Positions 9,506-18,962 of a stretch of 39,669 nt of DNA are shown one piece after another. Source of the stretch: a virus; IMG/VR virus record IMGVR_UViG_3300042987_002090, positions 1-39,669 of that record; one strand, 5' to 3'. Numbering within the stretch: position 1 is the first letter of the stretch; the number at the start of each line of letters is the position of its first letter. A model generated the notes under the pieces. That model was not told the DNA's origin. It did no database searches and saw nothing but the letters and a program-made list of their open reading frames with translations. The position numbers and the translations under genes were made by a program.

Positions 9506-9512
9506 TAAAAAT

Positions 9513-10241
9513 ATGCCAGGAATATCAGATTTATCATCGTCAGCAACAAAAGCAGCAGGTAACTCATTACCTTGGGCCGCTATTGCACAAGGAGCAGTAG
9601 GACTTGGACAAACAGTTGCTGGAATGATTCAAAGAGCAAAAGGTTTAAAAGAAGCTAAAAAAGCTATTGCTGGACTTGGCCCTAACCAAGGAATTCTTGA
9701 TTATTACAACCAAGCCCTTAATAGATATAATGTTTCTCCAACAGAAAGTGCTTTGTATAAAAGACAACAGCAAACAATTGGAAGAAATGTTGCAACGGGA
9801 ATTGGAGCTTTACAAAGAGAAGGAAATGTTTTAGGTGGCGTTTCTTCATTAGTAAGAGGAGCAAGTGATGCAGCATTAAATGCTGAAGTAGCAGCAGAAC
9901 AACAAAGAGCGCAAAGATTTGGACAACTTGCTTCAGCGACACAAGCAAAAGCTGCTGAAGAATTAAGACCTAAACAATTAGAGTTTCAATTAGCTGCGCA
10001 AAGAGCAGCAGGTGGTTCTCAACTTGCAAATACAGGAATGAGTAATATTTTTGGCGCTGCTCAAGGATATGGAACTCAGCAATTGTATAAAGATATTTAT
10101 GGCACTCCAAAAGAATATGGTAGCTCAACTCCTATTAATTGGAGAGTGACTGATTATCCTGTTCAAGGGATGGGAACAAATGCAATTCGTGGTTTAAGCC
10201 CAAGAATTAGTTCAGTACCAACAGGAATTAGAAGAGGATAA
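9513..10241 (+). CDS. probable internal/ejection virion protein (242 aa)
   Basis: The protein is Ala, Gly and Gln rich and mainly helical. It has a glycine-containing amphipathic stretch near the N-terminus (LPWAAIAQGAVGLGQTVAGM, about residues 19-38) and long low-complexity helices (ALNAEVAAEQQRAQRFGQLA). This resembles T7 gp14-type ejection proteins, which enter the host envelope during DNA injection, in size and composition, and it is followed by two longer proteins as in the gp14-gp15-gp16 order. I see no sequence motif that proves it; the call rests on composition and gene order. Confidence 0.55.
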   Translation: MPGISDLSSSATKAAGNSLPWAAIAQGAVGLGQTVAGMIQRAKGLKEAKKAIAGLGPNQGILDYYNQALNRYNVSPTESALYKRQQQTIGRNVATGIGALQREGNVLGGVSSLVRGASDAALNAEVAAEQQRAQRFGQLASATQAKAAEELRPKQLEFQLAAQRAAGGSQLANTGMSNIFGAAQGYGTQQLYKDIYGTPKEYGSSTPINWRVTDYPVQGMGTNAIRGLSPRISSVPTGIRRG

Positions 10242-10265
10242 TAAAAATTAATAAGACTAATTAAA

Positions 10266-11513
10266 ATGGCAGTATCAATCCCAGCGGGTATTTATAGTCT
10301 TGGAAATGTAAGAATTGATGATTCGCAAAGACTTGCGAATTTAGAAGGTCAGTTACTTGCTAAAAAAGCAGCTAAACAACAAGCTGAACAAGATGCTATC
10401 AATAAATATATTGCAGACCAAGCAGGAAAAGTTACTTCTACAGGAGTAAGAACTGTTGACCTACCAGGTTTTGAAAAAAGAAGACAGCAATGGATGCAAT
10501 TTGGAATGCAGAATAAAGAAAAGATTTTAAAAGATCCGATGACTCGTGTTTCGTTTGATAAAATGGGACAAGAGTTAATGTCATATATACAACAAAGTAA
10601 GGCCGAAGAAGAAAAAGCAAAGCCTATAAAATCTCTTATTGTAGATCCTACAAAAAGAAAAGAGCTTAATACTGATAGAGTGATGTTAGATATAGACTAT
10701 CACGATTTACCATTAGATGATCCAAGAAGAAGAAGTATAGATTATAATGCTTCATGGTATAAAGCTCCAACATTTGATTTTGTAAAAGAATTTGATTCTG
10801 CTGCTAAAGGGCAACAGAAATCTTATTTAGGGGAAGTGAAGGGAAGCTTTAATCCTAAGTCTGGAAAATATTTAACAGAGCAAGGATTTGCCCCAAAAGC
10901 TATTACGCAAATAGCATCTAATTTTGTTAGAGCAGTGCAAGAAAGTCCTGACAAACAAGATTATTACGAAAGAAAGGCTCAGAATATGGATGCAAGGGAA
11001 ATCGCTGATTTGAATACTTACTTCAGTCGTTACTTCCCTGACCAACAAGTAGAAGCAGACAATCCATTAACTATTGCGGCAGCTGAAGCAATTAGACAAG
11101 CTGAATCAGCAAGAGATATTGTTCCTGAAACAGATGTTAGATATGCAAGTTCTTTAATATCTTCAAGACAAAGAGGTGGAGAAACTGAAACTCCTGTTAG
11201 AGATGTGTATGGGGAAATTATAAGTAAGGCAGCTAATAAAGCTCCAAATAAAGGAGTTCCTTTGAATGAATTGTCTGGTACTGCTCAGTCACAAATATTA
11301 AAAACAGTAAATGCTACAACTGGAGGAGGATATACTCAGTCTGATATTTTTGTAATGAAAGATAGAAATGGCGATTTGGTTGCTATAGATGATGCAACCA
11401 AGCAGGTTATTACTCCTTTGACTTATGAAGACATAAATGTTCCTTTACAGCCAGGTGCAAAAGAAAAAAGAGCTGTGATTGTGAAGGGAAGTAGTAAAAA
11501 GAAATTATATTAA
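10266..11513 (+). CDS. probable internal virion protein (415 aa)
   Basis: A soluble, charged, mostly helical protein of no family I recognise. The N-terminus contains a coiled-coil-like stretch (LEGQLLAKKAAKQQAEQDAI). The middle is rich in Asp, Arg and Tyr (DIDYHDLPLDDPRRRSIDYN). It lies between the Ala-rich 242-aa protein and the giant 2107-aa protein, three bases before the latter, so all three are probably co-translated and packaged together. An ejection-complex role is inferred from order only. Confidence 0.55.
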   Translation: MAVSIPAGIYSLGNVRIDDSQRLANLEGQLLAKKAAKQQAEQDAINKYIADQAGKVTSTGVRTVDLPGFEKRRQQWMQFGMQNKEKILKDPMTRVSFDKMGQELMSYIQQSKAEEEKAKPIKSLIVDPTKRKELNTDRVMLDIDYHDLPLDDPRRRSIDYNASWYKAPTFDFVKEFDSAAKGQQKSYLGEVKGSFNPKSGKYLTEQGFAPKAITQIASNFVRAVQESPDKQDYYERKAQNMDAREIADLNTYFSRYFPDQQVEADNPLTIAAAEAIRQAESARDIVPETDVRYASSLISSRQRGGETETPVRDVYGEIISKAANKAPNKGVPLNELSGTAQSQILKTVNATTGGGYTQSDIFVMKDRNGDLVAIDDATKQVITPLTYEDINVPLQPGAKEKRAVIVKGSSKKKLY

Positions 11514-11516
11514 TAT

Positions 11517-14500
11517 ATGCCAGATCCAAAAGAAAAACTTAAAAAGTTACACGCAAATCTTATTAAAGATGGCTATGATTTGCCATCTTTTGATGTATTT
11601 GATAAAGATATGTCTGATGTAGCTAAATTAAGTAAACTTAGAGATAATCTTGTGAAGGAGGGCTATGATTTGCCTGACTTGAATACGTTTCAAGCAGATA
11701 TGGGGTTTTCTCAAAAAAAAAGTCAAGTCGGTTCTACAAATGGTGGTCAAGCTGGTATTTCAGAAGCCCCATCGGGTTTAACAGAAGTAAAGGTTAGTGG
11801 AGGTCTTATACCTGAGTATAAGGGTGTGGTTGGGGAAGTGAAGGTAGACAAAATTGATCCTGTTAAATCTTATAGGAATCAATTAAATACTCAAGTAGAT
11901 AAATCATTAGAAAAATTATTACAAAGAGAAAGACAGCCAAAAATTTCTACTACGGCTGTCACTCTAACAGCTCCTGTAGCTGCTGAGAAAATAAAAGAAG
12001 AAAGAAAGCAATTTGTAGAAGAGCAGAAAGAAAAGAAGGAAAAGAAATTATTATCTCCTGCTGAGATAGATAAAAAATTTAAAGAAGCTAAAAGAGTATA
12101 TTCTGAAGACCAAAACACTTCAGTTGCTCATTTAATGGAATCTTCTGGATTGAGTGCAAATGAAATATTCAATCTCCCAAAAGATAAATTACAGAGTCTT
12201 GTCCGTCCTGGTAATGAAACAGATGAATTAGCTGTTAAAGCTATTTCGGATTCTCAAGATGTAAAGAATTCATTAAAAAATGCAACATCTTTACCAGAAG
12301 CTGCTATTTATTTTGCAGCTAAACAAGACCCTCAATTACAAGAACAAATAGATAGGAATATTATTCCTGGAACTAATAGAGTTAATATTGAAAGTATTTT
12401 AAAAGAGGGAAGTATTGGTACGAGAGTAGCAGAATTTTTATTTAATCCAATTGTAGAAAAAGAGATTAAAAATAATCTTGGCTATCAAAAAGAATTTGAG
12501 GCAACACTTCCCGTACTTATAAATAAATATCCTGATTTTGGTAAAGCATATTTGGGAAATAAAATATCCCAAAAAATGGAGGATATGGGAATAACAAATT
12601 CTTTAGTAAATGTTACTACGGAAGAAGAAACTGATAAAGCAGTTGAAGAATTAGAAAAAGAAAATAAAATTACACCAAATGAAGTGCAATTTTATAAAGA
12701 TAATTTAAGAGGAGAAGGTGGTTATAAAGATTTTTTTAGAAATATTATTGGTAAGGGATATTACAAGACTCCAGGTTTTATAGAAAATACACTTGGGGGA
12801 GCTGTTAGAGGAACATTAGCTATTGGTAAAGGAGCTTCAGAGAAATTAGGCTTGAGAAAAGCTTTGCTTGGAGAAACTGAAGTTACAGCAAGAGATTTTT
12901 CAGATAGAGATTTAGCGGTAAATATTGCACCAAGGGGAATTACCCATGAAATAACAATGAGTGGCGGTGAAACTATTGGGCAATTAGCTCCATTTATTTT
13001 TGGAGGAGCGGAATTAATGGCTGCAAAAGCGGCACTATCTCCTGAAATTGCAAGTGGTCTATTATTTGGGTTACAGACTTATGGTAACAATATTGCTGAA
13101 GCAAGAAGATTGTTTCCAGGTAATGAACTTAAACAAAGAGGGTTTGCGACAACTGCATCGCTGATAGATGCTGTTTTGTTAAATAAATTGGGGAGTAGTA
13201 ATATAGCTAAAAGCCTTTCAGGAGAAATGAGACCTGCTGTTCAAGAAATTATAGATAGCTACGCTTCTAAAAAGATTTCAAAAGAAACAGCACAAGAAGG
13301 TATTAAAGGCGCATTTTTAAATGCTGTAAAAAAAGTTCCTCAAGCCGCAGAATTATTTGCAAGACAGACTGGTAAAAATACAGCTATTATGACTGCGATG
13401 GATTTAGCCCATCAAGTTAATGAAGGTGTATTTGAAGGGAAAAAAGTAAAAGATTGGATTAATGGTCAAAAAACTTTTGAAAACGCGAGGTCGGCTGCTA
13501 TTGCAAGTACATTTTTATCTGGTCTTGGGACAGCAGCAACTTTAAAAAATAAAGGCGTAATATCAAAATTACATTATCAATATGCAGAGCAACCTGATTT
13601 TTGGGAAGCTGAAATACGAAAAGTAGGAGAAGCTAATGGTGAGCCTAAAGCAGATATTGAAGACAAGGTAGATAATGTAAAATATGCAGCTAAAGTTTTT
13701 CAAGATTTGAAGGGAAGTACTGATATGAGCGAAAAACAAAAAATGAAATTTCTTATTAATTCCCTTATTCAGAGAGCGAAATTAAAAGAAGTTGAAAGCA
13801 TAACTGACCCTGTACTTAAACAAAGAGCTACAACAGAAGCTAAAAAAATACAAGAAGACCAAGAAGCATTATTAGATGGTAAAGATGATGGTACTATAGA
13901 AGGAGATGTTTCAGATGTTATTGAAGGGGAAAATCTCATAGATAAAAAAAGAGCTGAAGAAGCTCCACTTCCCGTAACTGAAAAACCATCAAAAGAACAA
14001 CAAAATAAAGAAATATTAGAAGGCAATACAGTTACTTATACTTATGAAAAAGAAAGTGATGTACCTGAAGTATTTAAAGATAATATAGTAAGTAGGGGAG
14101 ATGTAAATGGTAAACCAAGAATAAGCGTTATTGTTGCTAAATCTTTGTCTGACTATGAATTAGGTAAGAAAGAAGCTCTAATTCCAAAAGAAGAAAAACC
14201 ATCAGATGAACAACAATTTAAAGATATACAAGAAGGAAATGTAGTAACCTTTACTTATGAAAATGAAAGCCAAGTTCCTGAAGTATTTAAAGATAAAATA
14301 AGTAGTACAGGAGAAACTAATGGTAAGCCATTTGTAAGAGTTACTGTTGCAAAGTCTTTAGCTGATTATGAATTAGGTCAAAAAGAAACTCCATCACTTC
14401 CCGAAGTTAAAGAAGAAGTTAAGGTTGAAGGGGAAGTCGTGCCTAAGTTATCAGTTTCCGAAGCAGAAAAAACAGCTATACAAGATTTAGAAAAAGAAGA

Positions 14501-17500
14501 AAAAAGTAAAGTTGATTTAAAAGGAGAACCAAGAGAATTATGGCAATTACCTTTTTCAGAAGGTGAATCAAAAATTAAAACAGGAGATTTAGGAGTAACA
14601 GAAAAAGGAGAATTAGGTAAAGGCGTAAATGTTTCAGAACTTCAAAAGCGATTAATTGAAGATGCTTTAAAAGAAGGGAAATATGAAAAAGCAATTGAAG
14701 AAGGTAGTATGTCTCCTGCTTATGCAAGAAAAATAATAGAAAGCGCAGGATTGGAAGTTCCTCAAGATATTTTAATTGATGCAGAATTGCAATTAAAACC
14801 AAAAACAGAGGCAGAACTTCCCTCAGAACAAAAACCAATAACAGAAGAAGAAATAAAAACACAACAATATGCCATACAAGAGCCAAGCACAGGAGAAGTA
14901 CTTCAACGTCCACAAGAAGGAGCTGGAGAAGCAGGGGGTAAACGTGGAGGAATGGAACAAGGAGTCAAAGGGACTAAAGTTACCGAAGAAGGTAAAGTTG
15001 AAGGTAAAGAAGGGGAAGAAGTAGTACCGCCAGTTCCCCCAACAGAAGCAAAAGTATTCAAAGAAGAACTACCTTCTGAAATGAGCGGAATAGCCCATGC
15101 AGAAACAGAAAGAATGCGTACAGCATTAGGTCTTCCTGAATACGAAAGAGTTACTGGTAAGTCTGACAGGGAATTGGATGCAGAGGCCCAAGAACAAATT
15201 AAGAAAGGGTACAATGTAGAAAAACTAATAAAAAGCATTGAAGAAGGAAACCCTCCTACAGGAGTAGAAAACTACATCCTTGCAAGATACAAAGGCGCAT
15301 TAGAAAAAGAGTTTGAAAGAACTCAATCTGATGATGTATTAAATAAATTAAAAAGACTTTCTGATGCTACGGATTTTATTGGTACAAAGCAATCAGAATC
15401 TTTTAGAACAAGAAAGGCTTTAGTTCCAAAAGAAGAAACTCTCTCTCAGTATTTCTTAGATGAAATGGCTGACGCAGGAGTAGATAAATTAACTGAACAG
15501 CAGAAAGCAACCGTCACAGAAGAGTACAAAGCAATTAATGATGCTAAAGAAGCTCTTCAAAAGAAAGTAGAAGAACTACAAGCTGAAAATGCTAAGTTAA
15601 AAGCAAACGAAGAAATTGCTAAAGATAAAAAAGCTGCAAAAAGAGTTAGAAAAACAGACCAACAGTTTGCAGAAGAAAGAAAACAAATCATTACCGACAT
15701 TAGAGCAAAGCTTAAAAAGGCAAGAGGTCAAGCTCAGATGGCGGCAGTTCCCTACGCTAATGAATTAATCGCCATAGCTCCTGATGTAGCTAAATTAGCT
15801 AAGAGCTTAGTAGAGCAAGGAATAGTAAAGTTAGAGGCGCTTGCAGCAAGGATTAAAGATGATTTAAAAGAAGAAATCCCAGATATAACAGAAAAAGATG
15901 TTATTGATTTATTGGCAGGGGAATACACGCAAAAGAAAAAAACAAAAAATCAATTAGCTGAACAGCTTAAAGATTTAAAAGACGAGGCTAAGTTAATTAA
16001 CAAGTTAGCTGCTTTAGAAGCTGGAGAAGAACCAAAAACAGAAAGAAAAAAAATTGAAAGAAACCGTGAAATAACAGACCTTAGAAATAGGATAAAAGAT
16101 TTAAAGAGAGCTAAAAAAGAAGAATTAGGAGAAGAAAAAATTTCTAAGTCTGATTTAGAAATTGCTAAATCAAAAATAAAAACTCAAATTCAAAGAGTTG
16201 AAAAAGATTTAAAAGAAGGAAATTTTGATAAAGAACCAGAAAAGAGAGAGATATTTCTTGATGAGGAAGGAAGAAAACTAAGAGCAAAATTGTTAGATTT
16301 AAGAAGAGAAAGAGAAGTTAGAAGATTAAAGCTTCAATATGAGCAAAGAACGAAGAAAGAAAAAGCTATTGACAAAATTGTTGATGTGTTTAATATTCCT
16401 CGTTCTGTGATGGCATCAACAGACTTTTCAGCTCCTTTAAACCAAGCTTTTGTTGCTACAATAAACTATCCAAAAGAAGCTAAAGCGGCAGCAGAACAAA
16501 TGATAAAATCTGCTTTTTCTCAAAAAGCTTTTGACGAATGGTTTTATGAATTAAAAGAAGAACCTCGTTATGAGTTGATGAAAGAATTGAAGTTGGGAAT
16601 TTCTGACCCTCATAGTCCATTTTTGACTGCAAGGGAAGAAGCGTTTATGAGTGGTATGGCTGAAAGAATACCAGTTGCGGGAGAATTTATTAAAGGATCT
16701 GAAAGAGCTTATGTTCAATATTTAAATAAATTAAGGGTTGACTTATTTAATCGTTTTATAGACAGATTTGAAAGCCAAGGTAAAACTTTTAGAAATAGCC
16801 CTAAATTATATGAAGCAACAGCGAAGTATATTAATAACATAACAGGTAAGGGTGATTTAGGTAAATTAGACCAATTTGCTCCTGTGTTTAATGCTTTGAT
16901 GTTCTCGCCAAGATTAATGGCATCAAGAGTTAATTTGCTTAACCCATATTATTTTGCTAAACTTCCAAAAGAGTTAAAGATTCAATATGGTAAAGATATG
17001 GGAAGTGCGCTTGCTCTTGGTTCTACGATATTGAGTTTATTTGCTATTTATGGAATGACTCAAAAAGATGATGATAAAAATAAAATAACTGTAGAGACAG
17101 ACCCAAGAAGTACAGATTTTGGAAGAATTAGACAAGGGAATACGAGATGGGATATATGGGGCGGTTTTCAACCTTATGTAAGATTAGCTGCACAAGTTGG
17201 TTATGGAGAAAGAAAATCTTCAAACACAGGACTTATTCAATCTTTAGATGGAGAAGGAGCTTTTGGCCAAACGAGAGGTGATGTACTTACTACTTTTGCA
17301 AGAGGAAAACTTGCCCCAATACCTGCGATGGTTATTGATTTAATACAAGGCCGTAATGCAATGGGAGAAAAAGTGGAATTGAAAGATGAGCTTTTAAGCC
17401 ACATAATTCCTCTTTCTTCTCAAGCAATTGCAGAAGGAGTCAAAGAGTATGGCCCTAAAGGTGTTGCGGTAGCTGGTCTTCCTGCTGTATTTGGTATTGG

Positions 17501-17840
17501 AGTTCAATCTTACGAGCCAAAGCAAAAAGAAGTTAAAGGGGAAATAGAGTGGCAAGACAGAAAGATTAAATTAAGTGACGAAGAGAAGAAGTTCTTCCAA
17601 AATAAATATGATGAATTATCTAAGGCAAATGTAGATAAACTGTCAAAACTTCCCGAATACAAACAATTAGACCTTGAAACACAAGTAGCTCTAAAAGGAT
17701 TAGTACAAAAAGCCTCTATGAGAGATGCGGAAGATGTATTGATAAAAAGATACAGAGCTAAGTTTAGACAAGTCAAAAGAGAAAGAGGGGAAGACGACAA
17801 AAAGATAGATATTATAAAAAGGAAGCTACGATTAAAATAA
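11517..17840 (+). CDS. giant internal virion protein (2107 aa)
   Basis: This is the longest gene in the window. The product is very rich in Lys and Glu. Two tandem 32-residue units open it (LHANLIKDGYDLPSFDVFDK and LRDNLVKEGYDLPDLNTFQA). Residues about 420-670 are more hydrophobic and glycine-rich (GGAVRGTLAIGKGASEK, IGQLAPFIFGGAELMAAKAA). A 71-residue unit is duplicated near residue 822. Long charged coiled coils fill residues about 1350-1620. A probable membrane-spanning helix lies near residue 1830 (SALALGSTILSLFAIYGM). No lysozyme or transglycosylase motif is evident. Size, place and a late membrane segment fit a DNA-ejection protein like T7 gp16, or a crAss-like capsid cargo protein. The rare charged-repeat sections look fast-evolving. 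Confidence 0.58.
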   Translation: MPDPKEKLKKLHANLIKDGYDLPSFDVFDKDMSDVAKLSKLRDNLVKEGYDLPDLNTFQADMGFSQKKSQVGSTNGGQAGISEAPSGLTEVKVSGGLIPEYKGVVGEVKVDKIDPVKSYRNQLNTQVDKSLEKLLQRERQPKISTTAVTLTAPVAAEKIKEERKQFVEEQKEKKEKKLLSPAEIDKKFKEAKRVYSEDQNTSVAHLMESSGLSANEIFNLPKDKLQSLVRPGNETDELAVKAISDSQDVKNSLKNATSLPEAAIYFAAKQDPQLQEQIDRNIIPGTNRVNIESILKEGSIGTRVAEFLFNPIVEKEIKNNLGYQKEFEATLPVLINKYPDFGKAYLGNKISQKMEDMGITNSLVNVTTEEETDKAVEELEKENKITPNEVQFYKDNLRGEGGYKDFFRNIIGKGYYKTPGFIENTLGGAVRGTLAIGKGASEKLGLRKALLGETEVTARDFSDRDLAVNIAPRGITHEITMSGGETIGQLAPFIFGGAELMAAKAALSPEIASGLLFGLQTYGNNIAEARRLFPGNELKQRGFATTASLIDAVLLNKLGSSNIAKSLSGEMRPAVQEIIDSYASKKISKETAQEGIKGAFLNAVKKVPQAAELFARQTGKNTAIMTAMDLAHQVNEGVFEGKKVKDWINGQKTFENARSAAIASTFLSGLGTAATLKNKGVISKLHYQYAEQPDFWEAEIRKVGEANGEPKADIEDKVDNVKYAAKVFQDLKGSTDMSEKQKMKFLINSLIQRAKLKEVESITDPVLKQRATTEAKKIQEDQEALLDGKDDGTIEGDVSDVIEGENLIDKKRAEEAPLPVTEKPSKEQQNKEILEGNTVTYTYEKESDVPEVFKDNIVSRGDVNGKPRISVIVAKSLSDYELGKKEALIPKEEKPSDEQQFKDIQEGNVVTFTYENESQVPEVFKDKISSTGETNGKPFVRVTVAKSLADYELGQKETPSLPEVKEEVKVEGEVVPKLSVSEAEKTAIQDLEKEEKSKVDLKGEPRELWQLPFSEGESKIKTGDLGVTEKGELGKGVNVSELQKRLIEDALKEGKYEKAIEEGSMSPAYARKIIESAGLEVPQDILIDAELQLKPKTEAELPSEQKPITEEEIKTQQYAIQEPSTGEVLQRPQEGAGEAGGKRGGMEQGVKGTKVTEEGKVEGKEGEEVVPPVPPTEAKVFKEELPSEMSGIAHAETERMRTALGLPEYERVTGKSDRELDAEAQEQIKKGYNVEKLIKSIEEGNPPTGVENYILARYKGALEKEFERTQSDDVLNKLKRLSDATDFIGTKQSESFRTRKALVPKEETLSQYFLDEMADAGVDKLTEQQKATVTEEYKAINDAKEALQKKVEELQAENAKLKANEEIAKDKKAAKRVRKTDQQFAEERKQIITDIRAKLKKARGQAQMAAVPYANELIAIAPDVAKLAKSLVEQGIVKLEALAARIKDDLKEEIPDITEKDVIDLLAGEYTQKKKTKNQLAEQLKDLKDEAKLINKLAALEAGEEPKTERKKIERNREITDLRNRIKDLKRAKKEELGEEKISKSDLEIAKSKIKTQIQRVEKDLKEGNFDKEPEKREIFLDEEGRKLRAKLLDLRREREVRRLKLQYEQRTKKEKAIDKIVDVFNIPRSVMASTDFSAPLNQAFVATINYPKEAKAAAEQMIKSAFSQKAFDEWFYELKEEPRYELMKELKLGISDPHSPFLTAREEAFMSGMAERIPVAGEFIKGSERAYVQYLNKLRVDLFNRFIDRFESQGKTFRNSPKLYEATAKYINNITGKGDLGKLDQFAPVFNALMFSPRLMASRVNLLNPYYFAKLPKELKIQYGKDMGSALALGSTILSLFAIYGMTQKDDDKNKITVETDPRSTDFGRIRQGNTRWDIWGGFQPYVRLAAQVGYGERKSSNTGLIQSLDGEGAFGQTRGDVLTTFARGKLAPIPAMVIDLIQGRNAMGEKVELKDELLSHIIPLSSQAIAEGVKEYGPKGVAVAGLPAVFGIGVQSYEPKQKEVKGEIEWQDRKIKLSDEEKKFFQNKYDELSKANVDKLSKLPEYKQLDLETQVALKGLVQKASMRDAEDVLIKRYRAKFRQVKRERGEDDKKIDIIKRKLRLK
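13980..14392 (+). repeat. tandem 71-codon duplication in the giant protein
   Basis: The unit beginning EKPSKEQQNKEILEGNTVTY (13980) recurs as EKPSDEQQFKDIQEGNVVTF (14193), 213 bases later; both continue with PEVFKD and end AKSL.DYELG.KE. The copies differ at many positions, so this is a stable internal domain repeat, not a recent slip. Confidence 0.85.
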
Positions 17841-17855
17841 ACGGAAAAAAAATTG

Positions 17856-17863
17856 TATTTTTG
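17856..17863 (+). promoter_or_regulatory. possible promoter for the fibre region
   Basis: TATTTTTG matches the Bacteroidetes -7 box TAnnTTTG and lies 24 bases before the start of the 176-aa gene, in the only gap of note since 11513. No good -33 TTTG is visible at the right distance, so the match may be chance. Confidence 0.4.
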
Positions 17864-17887
17864 GTTAACATTTTAATATATTAAGAA

Positions 17888-18418
17888 ATGAGTTTTACTC
17901 CTAATTTTACGACATACCAATTGGCTGGTACACCAGGTACGATATATGTTGAGGATATATCTACGGGAAGTGATGCCGCTATAGTTAGTAGGAGGGTTTA
18001 TCTTACTGATTATGAGGGAAATTATGTTGTCCCTTCGGGAACAACCACTGACTACATCCCATTCCCCTTAGCGCCTGGAAACACAATTGCCATAGATTGC
18101 TTAACAGAAGATATGGCTTTAAATATAGTCTGCGAGTGGCTGGATGTAGCGGACGTGCCATTATACACAAAATCAAAGCTATCGGGTTTTACAGCGTTTA
18201 ATGAAACATTTTACTATTCTTTAACGCAAGGGCAAGCTGCGGTTTCTAATCCATCGTACATTCTACAAGACAATACTTACTTTCAAAATAAGAGTAAGTT
18301 GCGTGTCCTCTTAGATAGTGGTAACCAAGCAATTGTATTAGGTTATGATATAACTTCAGCACAAAATTGCTATGACCTTGCAACATTCATGACAAATAAT
18401 CAAAATCTTTACTTCTAA
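17888..18418 (+). CDS. small structural protein, fibre region (176 aa)
   Basis: A beta-rich protein of no named family, rich in Thr, Asn and Tyr, without signal peptide or membrane segment. It begins with MSFTPNFTTYQLAGTPGTIY and ends NNQNLYF. It is the first gene after the 2107-aa protein, behind a possible promoter, and is separated by two bases from a second small beta-rich protein and then the giant fibre. I infer a fibre-base, fibre-adaptor or assembly role from this place. Confidence 0.55.
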   Translation: MSFTPNFTTYQLAGTPGTIYVEDISTGSDAAIVSRRVYLTDYEGNYVVPSGTTTDYIPFPLAPGNTIAIDCLTEDMALNIVCEWLDVADVPLYTKSKLSGFTAFNETFYYSLTQGQAAVSNPSYILQDNTYFQNKSKLRVLLDSGNQAIVLGYDITSAQNCYDLATFMTNNQNLYF

Positions 18419-18420
18419 CC

Positions 18421-18942
18421 ATGTTGACTGTAGCACAAATTCTGGATATTGCCAAGATAAGCCAATTTTTGGCTACGCTTGATATTGAGAAGGGAAGTCT
18501 TTACTCTCCAAGAGTAATTCCCCAAACTCCTCAAATCCTATACAATGAAACGGCAGCCGTTCAGTGGATGTACGAGCATGATCCTGCAAACACTTCCCTT
18601 GTAGAAACATCAAACTACCTTTACTCATTATGTAGAGGGTATAATCTACAGGCTCAGAGTATTTCAGGTACTGGGGGAAGTATTACCCCTGTAAATCCTA
18701 CAGAGATACCAGACCCTTACAACTTTGAAGTATCAGGAACTTCTATAATTCCATCGGGAGCAACTAATGCTACCCTTTCGGCTTTTATAGGGTTCAATGT
18801 TCTATTTGTGAGAAATGGTATACCTCAAAGTAGCTTGAACTTAAATGGAGATAGTTATTTTTCTTGGAATAAAGCATTGGGAATTATTACTATTCATCCA
18901 GCAGCGATAACTGGGGAAGTGTTCCAGATATATCCGATTTAA
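18421..18942 (+). CDS. small structural protein, fibre region (173 aa)
   Basis: It has a helical N-terminal half (VAQILDIAKISQFLATLDIE) and a beta-rich C-terminal half of about 70 residues starting near IPDPYNFEVSGTSIIPSGAT. That layout fits a fibre-attachment domain joined to a small tip or adaptor domain. No family is recognised. It sits directly before the fibre gene. Confidence 0.52.
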   Translation: MLTVAQILDIAKISQFLATLDIEKGSLYSPRVIPQTPQILYNETAAVQWMYEHDPANTSLVETSNYLYSLCRGYNLQAQSISGTGGSITPVNPTEIPDPYNFEVSGTSIIPSGATNATLSAFIGFNVLFVRNGIPQSSLNLNGDSYFSWNKALGIITIHPAAITGEVFQIYPI

Positions 18943-18962
18943 ATTTTTTATAATATATACTT

